From Nocardioides oceani (GTDB taxonomy: Bacteria; Actinomycetota; Actinomycetes; Propionibacteriales; Nocardioidaceae), in NCBI RefSeq assembly GCF_030412965.1, contig NZ_JAUHJQ010000008.1, forward strand, positions 62,001 through 126,000: 64,000 bases of DNA, written 5' to 3'. Shown one piece after another: positions 44,139 to 53,980 of the stretch; within the stretch, counting starts at the first letter, position 1; every line of letters starts with the position of its first letter. The notes under the pieces were generated by a model. The model was not told the DNA's origin. It was given only the letters and a program-made list of their open reading frames with translations, and ran no database searches. Made by a program: the position numbers and the translations under genes.

Positions 44139-44502
44139 CGGCGGTCCAGATGGAGAAGACGCGGACCTCGAGCGCGACGACCGTCAGCAGGGCGACCAGC
44201 AGGACCGCCGTCCCCGCGCGCGAGCGCTCGGCCAGCGACCAGAAGGCACCCAGCGGCAGCACCAGCGGCAGGGAGAGCAGGTAGCCGAGGAAGGTCGCCG
44301 CCGCCACGTCCCGCTCGGTGCCCGCCAGCGCCACGCACCCGACGACCGCCTGGACGAGCAGCACGACCTCGACCGCGGCGAGGGCGAGGAAGGTCGGGTC
44401 GCCGGCGGTCTCGTCGCGGACCAGGTGCACCACGACCATCACGCCGGCCACCAGCACGAGGGCCAGGACCAGCCAGAGGAGCACCGCGTTCACGGCCTGC
44501 AC
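44131..44502 (-). CDS. Small multipass membrane protein
   Basis: A 123-aa protein with about four helices (AVLLWLVLALVLVAGVMVVVHLV, FLALAAVEVVLLVQAVVGCVAL, TFLGYLLSLPLVLPLGAFW, GTAVLLVALLTVVALEVRVF). It ends SIWTAGA and overlaps its partner at 43740-44138 by 8 bp. The two genes probably form one complex. Divergent from the ABC exporter genes. Function unknown. Confidence 0.72.
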   Translation of the reverse strand: MQAVNAVLLWLVLALVLVAGVMVVVHLVRDETAGDPTFLALAAVEVVLLVQAVVGCVALAGTERDVAAATFLGYLLSLPLVLPLGAFWSLAERSRAGTAVLLVALLTVVALEVRVFSIWTAGA

Positions 44503-44543
44503 CCTAGGCCCTGCCCGGGGCGGGGCCCGCGCCGGACGTTTCC

Positions 44544-44549
44544 TAGACT
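44544..44549 (+). promoter_or_regulatory. -10 box of the ABC exporter operon
   Basis: TAGACT followed by 6 nt and GTG 44556: leaderless geometry. It is the only candidate in the 53-bp gap. Confidence 0.6.
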
Positions 44550-44555
44550 GACGGG

Positions 44556-45490
<935 letters not shown>

Positions 45491-45494
<4 letters not shown>

Positions 45495-46288
45495 CGACTC
45501 CCGGCACGAGCGACGGCGTGACCGACTGGACCCCGCGGCCCGGCGGCGCGCCGTGGCTGCGGCAGGTCGCGGCGCAGGCGTCGATGGAGTCGCGGCTCAT
45601 GCTGCGCAACGGCGAGCAGCTGCTGCTCGCCGTCGTCATCCCGGTGATCGTGCTCGTCGGCGCGGTCCAGGGCGCCGACCGGGTCGACCTCGACCTCAGC
45701 GGGCGGGCCATCGACGTCTTCACCCCGGGAGTCCTGGCGCTGGCAGTCATGTCCACCTCGTTCACGTCGCTGGCGATCGCGACCGGGTTCGAGCGGCGCT
45801 ACGGCGTGATCAAGCGGCTCGGCTCCTCGCCGCTCCCCCGCTCGGGCCTGCTCGCCGGCAAGGTCGGCGCACTCGTGCTCGTCGAGGCCCTCCAGGTCGT
45901 GGTGATCTCGGCCGTCGCGCTCGGCATGGGCTGGGACCCGGCCACCGGCGGCGGTGCCCTGTTGGGCGGGCTGCTGGCCGTGCTGCTCGGGACGGCGGCG
46001 TTCGCCGCGCTGGGGCTGCTCCTGGCCGGGGCGTTGCGCGCGGAGGCGACCCTGGCCGCCGCCAACCTGGTCTACCTGCTGCTCATGGCCGGCGGCGCCG
46101 TGGTGCTGCCGGCGTCGGCGTACGGCTCCTTCGGCGGCGTCGTCGAGTGGCTGCCCTCGGGCGCCCTCGGGGGCGCCATGCGCGACGCGCTGGTCGACGG
46201 TGTCGTCGCGCCCGTGGCGCTCCTCACCCTGCTCGGGTGGGCGGTGGTCGGCACGGTGCTGACCGCCCGGACGTTCAAGTGGGAGTGA
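45491..46288 (+). CDS. ABC exporter permease subunit (ABC-2 type)
   Basis: A 265-aa protein from GTG 45491 (GTGA overlap). After a soluble N-terminus (MTTPGTSDGVTDWTPRP) there are about six helices (LLLAVVIPVIVLVGAVQ, GVLALAVMSTSFTSLAIATGF, LVLVEALQVVVISAVALGMG, LLGGLLAVLLGTAAFAALGL, LVYLLLMAGGAVVLPA, VALLTLLGWAVVGTVLTARTF). ABC-2 type permeases dimerise with the ATPase above. Ends in GTGA overlap with ctaA. Confidence 0.9.
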
Positions 46289-47250
46289 GAAGCGTGGGAT
46301 CCTGGGTCCGGTTCGGTGTCGAGGACGCCACCCGCTGGGTGCGGCCGATGGGCTGGGCGACCCTCGTCGCCAACATCGTCCTCGTCGTCACCGGCGGCGC
46401 GGTGCGGCTGACCGGCTCCGGCCTCGGCTGCCCGACCTGGCCGCGGTGCACCGAGGAGTCCTACACCCCGCACGGCGAGCTCACCCTGCACGCGGCCATC
46501 GAGTTCGGCAACCGGATGCTCACCTTCGTGCTGGTGGCGATCGCGGTGGCGACGTTCCTCGTCGCGTGGCGCAGCCGGCGCAGCGACCTGCTGCGCCTCT
46601 CGACGCTCCTGGCGCTCGGCATCCCGGCGCAGGCGGTCATCGGCGGCATCACGGTGCTGACCGACCTCAACCCGTGGATCGTCTCCCTCCACCTGGTCTG
46701 CTCCCTGGCGATCATCGGGCTCGCGGTGCGGTTCCTGCAGGTCGTCGACGCCCCGGTCGGTCCCGCCGTGCGCGGCGGGATGCTGCCGCTGGCCTGGGCG
46801 ATGTTCGCGGCCGGCTGGGCGGTGCTCTACATCGGCACCATCGTCACCGGCTCGGGCCCCCACGCGGGCGACGAGGACTCCGTGCGCACGGGGCTCGACC
46901 CGCTGCAGGTCAGCCAGCTGCACGCGGACGCGGTCTTCCTCCTGGTCGGGCTCACCATCGGCCTGGTGCTGGCGCTGCGGGCGACCGGCGCTCCGGCGCA
47001 GGCGCAGCGCGCGGCGCGGGCGCTGCTCGGCGTCGAGCTGGGCCAGGGCGCGATCGGGTTCGTGCAGTACTTCACCGACCTGCCCGTCGTGCTCGTCGGC
47101 TTCCACCTGCTCGGTGCGGCGCTGACGTCCGCCGCGCTCACCTGGGCGCTGCTGACCGTGCGGCACCCCCGCGCCTCACACCAGCGACTCGTAGATCCCC
47201 TCGAGGTCGGCGGCGACGCTGCTCTGCAGGAAGCCGCGCACGCTCGCTGA
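46285..47250 (+). CDS. ctaA: Heme A synthase CtaA (COX15 family)
   Basis: A 321-aa protein from GTG 46285 (overlapping the permease stop; a second GTG at 46294 is possible). About eight helices with the heme-binding histidines in LHAAIEFGNRML (first half), SLHLVCSLA, QLHADAVFLLVGL and VGFHLLGAALT, and the Cys pair of the first loop in LGCPTWPRCTEES. CtaA oxidises the methyl of heme O to formyl, making heme A for aa3-type oxidase. The last 75 bp overlap the glycosyltransferase gene on the opposite strand. CtaB lies 11.6 kb away. Confidence 0.93.
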   Translation: MRSVGSWVRFGVEDATRWVRPMGWATLVANIVLVVTGGAVRLTGSGLGCPTWPRCTEESYTPHGELTLHAAIEFGNRMLTFVLVAIAVATFLVAWRSRRSDLLRLSTLLALGIPAQAVIGGITVLTDLNPWIVSLHLVCSLAIIGLAVRFLQVVDAPVGPAVRGGMLPLAWAMFAAGWAVLYIGTIVTGSGPHAGDEDSVRTGLDPLQVSQLHADAVFLLVGLTIGLVLALRATGAPAQAQRAARALLGVELGQGAIGFVQYFTDLPVVLVGFHLLGAALTSAALTWALLTVRHPRASHQRLVDPLEVGGDAALQEAAHAR

Positions 47251-48396
47251 GGCACCCTTCGCCAGCCGCGAGCGGAGCTCCGGCTCGTCCACCAGGCGCT
47301 GCAGCGCCGCGCCGAGCGAGAGGGCGTCGCCCGCCGGCACCACGAGCGCGGAGTCCTCGTGGGTGACCATGTCGGCGATCCCGCCCTGGCCGGTCGTCAC
47401 CAGCGGGGCGCCCACCGCCATCGCCTCCAGCACCGTCGTCGGGCACGGGTCGGGCCACTCGCTGGGCAGGGCGGCCGCGAGGGCGTGCCGGAAGCCGTCC
47501 AGGACGCGCGGGTGCTCCCAGTGGTGGTGGACGTGGACGCCCGCCGGCACGTGGGAGAGGTCCATCGTCGGGCGCCCCACGAGGACCAGCTCCGGGCGAC
47601 CGGCGGGACGCAGCCGCTCCCAGGCCCGCAGCAGGGTCGCCACGCCCTTCTGCTCGGACAGGTCGCCGGCGAAGAAGAGGTACGGCGTGGTCGGGAGGTC
47701 CGGGTCGCGCGGGTCGTCTCGCCGGGCGGCCGGCTCGGTGAGCTCGTCGGGCACGAAGTTCGGGACGACCTGCCAGCGGACGCCCTGCTCGTCGAGGCGG
47801 TTCGCGTCGGCGACGTACCGGCTCACGGGGGTGAAGACGTCGACCACCCGCCGGCGGGCCGGCAGGCCGGCGCGGACCGCGGCCTGGACGACCGGTCCGC
47901 GGGCGCGGCCGTAGTGCTGCTGGGTGCACCCGAAGCACTTCGCGGGCGAGGGTCCCGAGCACGGCGCGTCCTCGAACATCAGCCGCTTGGTCGGGCAGAC
48001 GTGCCCGTAGTCGTGGAGCGAGTGCACGAGCGGGATGCGTCGCGCCGCCGGCACCGCCAGCCAGGAGGCGATGATCCAGTTGTGGGCGTGGGCGACGTCG
48101 GGCCGCACCTCCCGGGCGACCCGGGCGAGGTCCCGCACGGTGAGCGGGTCGGGCACCGGCAGGGCCAGCGGCCGGTCGGCCGTCGGGTACAGCGCCGGCG
48201 CGCGGCGGCCGACGTTGTCGAGCAGGTGGACGGTCACGCCCGCGTCGGTCGCCGGGGGCGGCGCCGCGCCGGTGTCGAGGGTGGCGACGTGGACGTCGTG
48301 GCCACGCGCGGCCAGCGCCACCGCCAGGTTGCGGACGTGGCGCTCCTCCCCGCCGATCACCGGCGGGTAGAACTGCGCCAGGAGCAGGATCCTCAT
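47176..48396 (-). CDS. Glycosyltransferase family 4-type protein
   Basis: A 406-aa protein from ATG 48396 (MRILLLAQFYPPVIGGEERHV, the classical GT-B start). C-terminal nucleotide-sugar site: LFFAGDLSEQKGVATLLRAW, then SEWPDPCPTTVLEAMAVGAPLV (E-x7-E motif region). An unusual Cys-rich insertion lies mid-protein (HVCPTKRLMFEDAPCSGPSPAKCFGCTQQHYG), seen in some GT4 enzymes. Last gene of the polysaccharide operon; joined to the preceding gene by 4 bp. Sugar and linkage are not known. Confidence 0.88.
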   Translation of the reverse strand: MRILLLAQFYPPVIGGEERHVRNLAVALAARGHDVHVATLDTGAAPPPATDAGVTVHLLDNVGRRAPALYPTADRPLALPVPDPLTVRDLARVAREVRPDVAHAHNWIIASWLAVPAARRIPLVHSLHDYGHVCPTKRLMFEDAPCSGPSPAKCFGCTQQHYGRARGPVVQAAVRAGLPARRRVVDVFTPVSRYVADANRLDEQGVRWQVVPNFVPDELTEPAARRDDPRDPDLPTTPYLFFAGDLSEQKGVATLLRAWERLRPAGRPELVLVGRPTMDLSHVPAGVHVHHHWEHPRVLDGFRHALAAALPSEWPDPCPTTVLEAMAVGAPLVTTGQGGIADMVTHEDSALVVPAGDALSLGAALQRLVDEPELRSRLAKGASASVRGFLQSSVAADLEGIYESLV

Positions 48397-49487
48397 CCCG
48401 TCACCCGGCTCGGCGTCTGGTCGGGCGGCTGGTGTGGGCCGGGGTGGTGGGCGGCCGCGGGTGGTCGACGATCGTTCAATTGCGCGGTTGTGTCGCGCGG
48501 AAGCGCTTCCACCGGTCCACGATCGTTCAATTGAACGATCGTGTGCGGCCCCGACGCTCCCGACACCGCCGACGCACGCGAGCGACCGGCGAGGAGACCG
48601 GCGAGGACGGCGACGCAGCCGACGACGATGCCGAGCGCGCGGGCGGGGTGCCCGGTGACGACGGCACGGAGGACGGCCAGCGGCAGGCGCAGGGCGAAGG
48701 CGCGCTCGGGGCCCAGGGAGCCCGCAGGGAGGCGGGCGGCGAGCCGCGCCTTCATCACGCCCTCGCCGTGGCAGCGGCGCACGAAGTAGGACCACGTCAG
48801 CCGCGGGGCCGGCACGTGGTGGCGGATGACCGCGCCGGGCTCGAAGGCGAACTCGCCGCCGGTCGCCGCGGTCGCGCGCAGGCAGAAGTCGGCCTCCTCG
48901 CCGCCGCCGATGACGTCGCCGTGGTAGCCGGTGGCGGGGTCGAACCCGCCGACGGCCAGGAAGGTCTCGCGGCGAACGACCGCGCAGCCGCCGTAGAAGT
49001 TCCGCACCCGCGCCGGTCCGGTCGGCATCCCGCGGTAGCTGCAGCCGAGCGTCCAGAGGAACTCCTCGGGCAGCCACACCGGCCGCCGGGCGCCGAAGAC
49101 GGCGAGCGACCGGCCGCTGGCGCCGAGCACGGCCGGGTCGGCCATCGGCGCGAGCAGCCGCTCCAGCCACCGCTCGTCGGCGACGGCGTCGTCGTCGAGG
49201 AAGACCACGAGGTCGCTGGTCATCAGCTCGGCACCACGGGTGCGCGCCGCGGAGACGCCGCTGTTGACGCCCATCGCCGCGACCCGGACGCCGGGGACGA
49301 CGGCGCGGACCCGTTCGGCCAGCGCCTCGTCGTTGTCGACCATGACGAGCAGCTCGTCGGGGCGTCGCGTCTGCGCCTGCACCGACGCGACGGCGGTGCG
49401 GACCAGCGCGAGCCGCTCGGCGGTGTGGGTGGCGACCATGACGCCCACGGTCGGCGCGTCGGTCGCGTGGTGGGGGTTGCTCGTCAT
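48393..49487 (-). CDS. Glycosyltransferase family 2-type protein with repeat-derived C-terminus
   Basis: A 364-aa protein from ATG 49487. GT-A fold with VGVMVATHTAERL near the start, DxD-type FLDDDAVADERWL and the acceptor-side GGGEEADFCLR. A hydrophobic segment near 285-308 (ALGIVVGCVAVLAGLLAG) probably anchors it. The last 50 residues have no domain look; they contain TIVQLNDR and then AQLNDR because two palindromic repeats at 48466-48543 lie inside the reading frame. The protein end therefore appears to have been extended or replaced by repeat DNA. Confidence 0.82.
   Translation of the reverse strand: MTSNPHHATDAPTVGVMVATHTAERLALVRTAVASVQAQTRRPDELLVMVDNDEALAERVRAVVPGVRVAAMGVNSGVSAARTRGAELMTSDLVVFLDDDAVADERWLERLLAPMADPAVLGASGRSLAVFGARRPVWLPEEFLWTLGCSYRGMPTGPARVRNFYGGCAVVRRETFLAVGGFDPATGYHGDVIGGGEEADFCLRATAATGGEFAFEPGAVIRHHVPAPRLTWSYFVRRCHGEGVMKARLAARLPAGSLGPERAFALRLPLAVLRAVVTGHPARALGIVVGCVAVLAGLLAGRSRASAVSGASGPHTIVQLNDRGPVEALPRDTTAQLNDRRPPAAAHHPGPHQPPDQTPSRVTG
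48518..48543. repeat. Perfect 26-bp palindrome within a coding region, with a second imperfect copy
   Basis: 13-bp arms (CACGATCGTTCAA and its complement) meet at AATT with no spacer. A related copy lies 52 bp earlier (48466-48491): GACGATCGTTCAATTG then CGCGGTTGTG, matching on the left arm and diverged on the right. Both fall inside the 3' end of the GT2 gene. AT-rich centres in this GC-rich genome make them conspicuous; likely REP-like elements or protein-binding sites. Confidence 0.85.
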
Positions 49488-50281
49488 GTCCAGGTCGCTC
49501 CTGCCAGTCGGGCGGTACGTCGGGTGGCGCGCCAGGCCGGCGTGGCGGCGCGCTTGAGCGCGGGCACGACCGAGCGCGGACCGCGTCCGGCGACCAGGTC
49601 GAGCACGGCGCGGGGGTCGTGCTGCGGGCCGACGAGCAGCCGGGAGACCGCGGTCGGGTCCTCGCCGGGCGGGCTGACCCGGTGCCCGATGACGCAGGCG
49701 TTGTCGTAGCCGAGCGCGTGCACCTGCCGACGCAGCACCGGCGAGGCGTACCCGTGCGGGTAGCAGAACGACACGACGGGCTGGCCGACGATCCCCTCGA
49801 GGACCGTCCTGCTCTCCCCGAGGTGCGAGGCGGCCACCGCGCGCGGCAGCACGTCCATCGGCACGTGCACGGCGCCGTGGCTGCCGACCTCGATCCCGAG
49901 CTCGGCGACGGCCGCGACGCCGCGGGCGTCGAGCAGCGGGAGCGCCGCGCCGGAACCGGGCAGCCAGTCGGCCGTCCCGCCGACGTTCCGCGACGGCACG
50001 TAGAGGGTGGCGCCGGCCCGCAGGTCGGCGAGCACCGGCACGGCGGCGTCGAGGAAGTCCCGGTAGCCGTCGTCGAAGGTCAACCCGACGACCTTGCGGC
50101 CGCTCCCCCGGGCGGCGAGGGCGTCGGTGAGGCCGAGCAGCTCGTAGCCCGCACCGGCCAGGGCGGACAGCTGCTCGGCGAGCAGCCCCGGCGGCACGCT
50201 GAGCTCGCCCAGGCCGGGCGGCATCGGGCTGCCGACCGCGTGGTACATCAGCACCGGCAGCCCCCTCGTCGCGGCGGTCAC
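49484..50281 (-). CDS. Polysaccharide deacetylase family protein
   Basis: A 265-aa protein from GTG 50281 (TAATRGLPVLMYHAVG). The NodB-like fold has Asp-Asp of TFDDGYRDF (catalytic base and metal ligand), the metal His pair in EVGSHGAVHVP (His-x3-His) and FCYPHGYASPVLR. Enzymes of this type remove N- or O-acetyl groups from sugars. No signal peptide is evident, so it may act on a lipid-linked intermediate on the inside. Coupled to both neighbours by 4-bp overlaps. Confidence 0.88.
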   Translation of the reverse strand: MTAATRGLPVLMYHAVGSPMPPGLGELSVPPGLLAEQLSALAGAGYELLGLTDALAARGSGRKVVGLTFDDGYRDFLDAAVPVLADLRAGATLYVPSRNVGGTADWLPGSGAALPLLDARGVAAVAELGIEVGSHGAVHVPMDVLPRAVAASHLGESRTVLEGIVGQPVVSFCYPHGYASPVLRRQVHALGYDNACVIGHRVSPPGEDPTAVSRLLVGPQHDPRAVLDLVAGRGPRSVVPALKRAATPAWRATRRTARLAGATWT

Positions 50282-51285
50282 GAGCCGGCTCCCGCGGTCC
50301 GGGCGGCGCGCGCCGCGCGCATGGTGCGGGGAGCGGGCCCGAGCCGGCCGCGGACGTAGCCGTACCCGGTGGCGGTGAGCGCCGTCGCGATGCCCGCGGC
50401 GGCGCGCCACCCGTCCCGGTCGCCGTGGAGGCCGCGCGCCACCTCCCGACGTACGCCGGCGGTGAGGACGTGCCGCACGTAGGAGCGCTCCGTCGCCGTC
50501 GCGTCGACGCCGCCGACCAGGCGGGCCATCGCCGCCTTGGAGGTGCCCTCGGCGAGGGACCGGCCGCGGAGGTAGGACCAGCTCGTGCGCTGCTCCCCCA
50601 CCCGGTGGTGGACGACGGCGGCCGGCTCGAGCACCACCCGCGCCCCCGGGACCCGCTGGGCGAGCCGGATGCACAGCTCGGTCTCCTCGCAGCCCACAGG
50701 GATCGCACCGATCCGGCCGGCGCCCTCGTCGAAGCCGCCGACCAGGTCGAAGACCTCGCGCCGGAAGGACATGCTGCAGCCCATCAGGTTCCGCACGTCG
50801 GCGCGGCCGGTGGGCTGCCCGCGGTAACTGCAGCCGACCACCCAGTCCAGCTCCGGCGGCAGGTGCGCCGGCCGTCCGCCGGTCGGCCACACCGGCCGGG
50901 CGGCGCCGCCGACGGCGAGCACGGCCGCGTCGTCGTAGGCGCCGACCAGCGCCGCCAGCCAGTCCGGCGCCGGCACCGCGTCGTCGTCCAGGAACGCCAC
51001 GACCGAGCCGGTGGCGTGCGCGATCGCCGTGTTGCGCGCGCCGGAGAGGCCGCGGGCGCGGGTGTTCTCCACGACGGTCACGGCCGTGCCGTCCCACGTC
51101 ACCCGCGCCCGGGCGAGCAGCTCCGGCGCATGGTCGACCACGAGCAGCACCTCGTCGGGCGGCACCGTCTGTGCGACGGTCCCGTCGAGCGCGGCGACCA
51201 GGTCGTCCCAGCGCGCCAGCGTGTAGGCGCAGACGACGACGGTCAGCCGAGGACCGGGCCGGGTCTCAGGCCGGGCCGGGGTCAC
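50278..51285 (-). CDS. Glycosyltransferase family 2-type protein
   Basis: A 335-aa protein with GTG start. GT-A motifs: LTVVVCAYTLARWDDLVAAL, the DxD FLDDDAVPAPDWLAAL, GCEETELCIRLAQ and the acceptor-side HHRVGEQRTSWSYLRGRSLAEG. It is a paralogue of the GT2 at 48393-49487: both share SYRGxPTGxAxVRN and the SWSYxxxRxxxEG segments. The two probably arose by duplication and add successive sugars to the same polymer. A helical C-terminus near residues 295-335 may attach to the membrane. Confidence 0.86.
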   Translation of the reverse strand: MTPARPETRPGPRLTVVVCAYTLARWDDLVAALDGTVAQTVPPDEVLLVVDHAPELLARARVTWDGTAVTVVENTRARGLSGARNTAIAHATGSVVAFLDDDAVPAPDWLAALVGAYDDAAVLAVGGAARPVWPTGGRPAHLPPELDWVVGCSYRGQPTGRADVRNLMGCSMSFRREVFDLVGGFDEGAGRIGAIPVGCEETELCIRLAQRVPGARVVLEPAAVVHHRVGEQRTSWSYLRGRSLAEGTSKAAMARLVGGVDATATERSYVRHVLTAGVRREVARGLHGDRDGWRAAAGIATALTATGYGYVRGRLGPAPRTMRAARAARTAGAGS

Positions 51286-51445
51286 GACGCCACCCCGTCA
51301 GGCGGGCCAGCAGCCGGGCCGCGGGGCGTCGCGAGCGGAACCGCCGGCAGTCGCACAGCCCGCAGTCGCTGCCCCGTCGGAGGTGCTGGTGGACGAGGCC
51401 CGCGTGGCCGCATCGGCACAGACCGGTGGTGGGACGCGGAGGCAC
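51266..51445 (-). CDS. Tiny Cys-rich protein within the polysaccharide operon
   Basis: A 59-aa open frame from GTG 51445 to TGA at 51266-51268. It reads GLCRCGHAGLVHQHLRRGSD, then CGLCDCRRFRSRR, then a basic, Ala/Leu-rich tail. Cys-x-Cys-x-His, His-x-His and Cys-x2-Cys-x-Cys clusters suggest one or two zinc sites. It fills the only gap in the operon (24 bp after the flippase-hydrolase gene) and overlaps the next GT2 start by 20 bp. Too short and without homologues known to me; kept because the cysteine pattern and position are unlikely by chance. Confidence 0.5.
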   Translation of the reverse strand: MPPRPTTGLCRCGHAGLVHQHLRRGSDCGLCDCRRFRSRRPAARLLARLTGWRRDPGPA

Positions 51446-51469
51446 CGCAGCAGCGTATCGGCGTTCGGC

Positions 51470-53980
51470 TCACCGCGCGTCCCCTTCCCCGCGACTGTCC
51501 GACCACTCGCGCAGCGCCGCCCAGGTGGCGCCGGGGCGCAGCTGCTCGTCGAGCAGGGTCCACGCGGCGGGGTTCCACGGGGTGGGGTGGAGGTAGTACC
51601 ACGACAGCGCGGCGACGTACGGCGTGCAGCCGACGGCGTCCAGCGCCGCCACGGCGTACGCCGCCCGCTGCTCGTCCGGCACGCCGGGGATCCCGCGGTA
51701 GTCGGTCGTGGGGTAGCCGAACTCCCCGAGGTAGAGCGGCACGTCCAGGCCGCGGTCGGCGAGCAGGTCGTGCAGCCGGGCGTAGCCGAGGAAGTTCTCG
51801 TCGTAGGTGCCGAACGGCTCGCGCTCGTAGACCCGCTCCGGCGCCTCGACGTCGGGCGCGCCCGGGCTGTAGGGGTGGACGCCGACCAGGTCGACCGGGA
51901 GCGCCCCACCTGCACCGTCGCCCGCCCCCGCGCCCTCGCCTGCACCCAGCTCGTCCAGCAGGCGCTCGAGGTAGCCGACGTCGTTGCCGGCCAGGCCGCC
52001 GCTGATCAGCTGCAGGTCGCCGGCCCCGCCGGCGGCGTCGACAGCGTCGACGGCGTCGGCGGTGGCGCGGAGCAGCCGGGCGAAGGCGGCGGGGTCGGGG
52101 CCGGTGCTCCAGAACTCCGCGGAGTTCGGCTCGGTCCACACCTCGAGGTACGCCGCCCGCCCGTCGAGGTGCTCGACGAGCAGCGTCACCCAGGCCGCCC
52201 AGCGGTCGAGCTCGCCGTCGCTGAGCGGTGGGCGCCAGCGCCCGCCGGGCGTGCCGGGGTCGTGGGCCCAGTCGGGCGTGTCGACGGCCTGCACGCGGAC
52301 GTCCAGCCCGCGCTCGCCGGCCGCGGCCAGGACGCGGTCGAGGGCCGACCAGTCCGGCTCGGCACCGGCACGCGGCTGCACCGTCCGCCAGCTCACCGAC
52401 GTGGAGACCACGCCGGCACCGGCCGCGGCGGCGAGGTCGACGAGCCGCTCGACGCGCGGGGCGGGCAGCAGGGGGTCGGCGGGGTCGCCGGTCGCGGCCT
52501 GGACCCCGAGGTCGAGCACCGGGCCCGCCGCCGACGGCGCGCACCCGGGCTCCTGGCCGGCTGCGGCCGAGCCGGGCGTCGACGTGCCCGACGACCCCCC
52601 GCTGGCGGCGAGCGCGCCGGCGCCGACGGAGGCGGCCACGACGGCGGCGGCCACGAGCACCGGCCAGCGGGCGCGACCGGCGGCCGTCCGCGCGGCGCGG
52701 AGCCGGGCCGGCACCCGCCACCGGAGCCCGCCGAACGCCTCCCGCAGCCACCGCTGCCCCAGCACGACCTCGACGACCATCGCGGCGAGCCAGCCCAGGC
52801 AGAGACCGATGGCGCCGCCGAGCACCCCGCCGACCGCGGCGCCGGTCAGCTCCAGCAGCACCGCGCCACCGGCGAGCCGGGTCGCGAGCCCGTGCCGTCC
52901 CTGCACCCGCCACAGGGTGACGAGGTGGTCCTTGACGACCATCCACAGCCCGGCCGGCACCAGCAGGGCGAGCACCGGGTAGGACCCCGCGGCGTACTCC
53001 CCGCCGAAGACCTGCAGCACCGGCCGGCCCAACGCCCATGCGCCGAGGCACAGCGTCAGGCTGAGGGCGAGGGCCGCGGGCAGCGTCGTGCGCATCTCCT
53101 CGCGCAGCTGCTCGGTCGTGGTGTTGGCGCCGTGCGCGAAGAGCGCGACCGCGAGCAGGTAGGGCGGCAGGAAGGCGAACGTCGCGAGCATCCACGCGAC
53201 GGCGAGCTCGGCGTTGGCGACCGAGGACAGGACGACGCCGGCGACGACGGGGACGAGCGCGGTGCCGGCGGCGACGGCGAGGTTGAGGCCGTGGTGGCGC
53301 AGGGCGGGTCGGGCGTACGCCGCCACGTCGGCGCCGAGGGCCGGCCCGGCCGCGCCGGCGCCCGTGCGCGGCAGGCGCAGGCCGCCGGCCGCGGCGACGA
53401 GCGAGACGACCAGGGGCAGCACCCAGCAGACCTGGAGCACCAGCTCGTCGCGGCTGCCTGCGAGGAGCAGCCCGGCGGCGATCGGGAACCGCAGGCCGGA
53501 GGCGAGCAGGTTGCGCCAGACCTGCACCGAGGAGCGCCGCAGCCCGAGGGTCGCCTCGTCCAGCACCACCGCGCACCCGGCCGCGACGACACCGGCGACG
53601 AAGACGGCAGCCCCGGCGGGGTGCCCGAGCGCCTCGGCGAGGTTGGGACCCAGGAGCCCCGAGGCGGCCGCGACGGTGGTGCCGACGACGAGCGCCGCGA
53701 GCACCACGGCCAGCAGGCTGCGGAGGACGAGCCGCCGCTGCCGTGCCGGCGGGTGGAGCGGGAGCTCGGCGACCAGCAGCGTGCCCAGCCCGAGGCTGGT
53801 GACCAGGCCGAGGAAGGTCTGGGTGGAGATGGCCGCCGCGGCCACGCCGACCTCGTGCGCCGGCACGAGCCGGGCGACCAGGACCCAGAAGACGAAGCCG
53901 AGGCCGGCGCCGACCACCTGGGCGGTGAGCAGCGACCGGAACGGCGCGAGGATGCCCTCGCTCGGGGCCGGCGCGCTCAT
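51470..53980 (-). CDS. Fused polysaccharide flippase and glycoside hydrolase (clan A-like)
   Basis: An 836-aa protein from ATG 53980 (MSAPAPSEGILAPFRSLL). The first ~445 residues are a MATE/MOP-type flippase of about 12 helices (ILAPFRSLLTAQVVGAGLGFVF, MRTTLPAALALSLTLCLGAWAL). A last helix near 449-470 leads into an extracytoplasmic domain (about 500-836) with the clan A marks of a retaining glycosidase: acid/base Glu617 in EVWTEPNSAEFW and likely nucleophile Glu753 in LYLGEFGYPT; also WYYLHPTPWN. This resembles an export flippase carrying its own PslG-like trimming enzyme. Overlaps the upstream gene by 4 bp. Confidence 0.82.
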   Translation of the reverse strand: MSAPAPSEGILAPFRSLLTAQVVGAGLGFVFWVLVARLVPAHEVGVAAAAISTQTFLGLVTSLGLGTLLVAELPLHPPARQRRLVLRSLLAVVLAALVVGTTVAAASGLLGPNLAEALGHPAGAAVFVAGVVAAGCAVVLDEATLGLRRSSVQVWRNLLASGLRFPIAAGLLLAGSRDELVLQVCWVLPLVVSLVAAAGGLRLPRTGAGAAGPALGADVAAYARPALRHHGLNLAVAAGTALVPVVAGVVLSSVANAELAVAWMLATFAFLPPYLLAVALFAHGANTTTEQLREEMRTTLPAALALSLTLCLGAWALGRPVLQVFGGEYAAGSYPVLALLVPAGLWMVVKDHLVTLWRVQGRHGLATRLAGGAVLLELTGAAVGGVLGGAIGLCLGWLAAMVVEVVLGQRWLREAFGGLRWRVPARLRAARTAAGRARWPVLVAAAVVAASVGAGALAASGGSSGTSTPGSAAAGQEPGCAPSAAGPVLDLGVQAATGDPADPLLPAPRVERLVDLAAAAGAGVVSTSVSWRTVQPRAGAEPDWSALDRVLAAAGERGLDVRVQAVDTPDWAHDPGTPGGRWRPPLSDGELDRWAAWVTLLVEHLDGRAAYLEVWTEPNSAEFWSTGPDPAAFARLLRATADAVDAVDAAGGAGDLQLISGGLAGNDVGYLERLLDELGAGEGAGAGDGAGGALPVDLVGVHPYSPGAPDVEAPERVYEREPFGTYDENFLGYARLHDLLADRGLDVPLYLGEFGYPTTDYRGIPGVPDEQRAAYAVAALDAVGCTPYVAALSWYYLHPTPWNPAAWTLLDEQLRPGATWAALREWSDSRGEGDAR

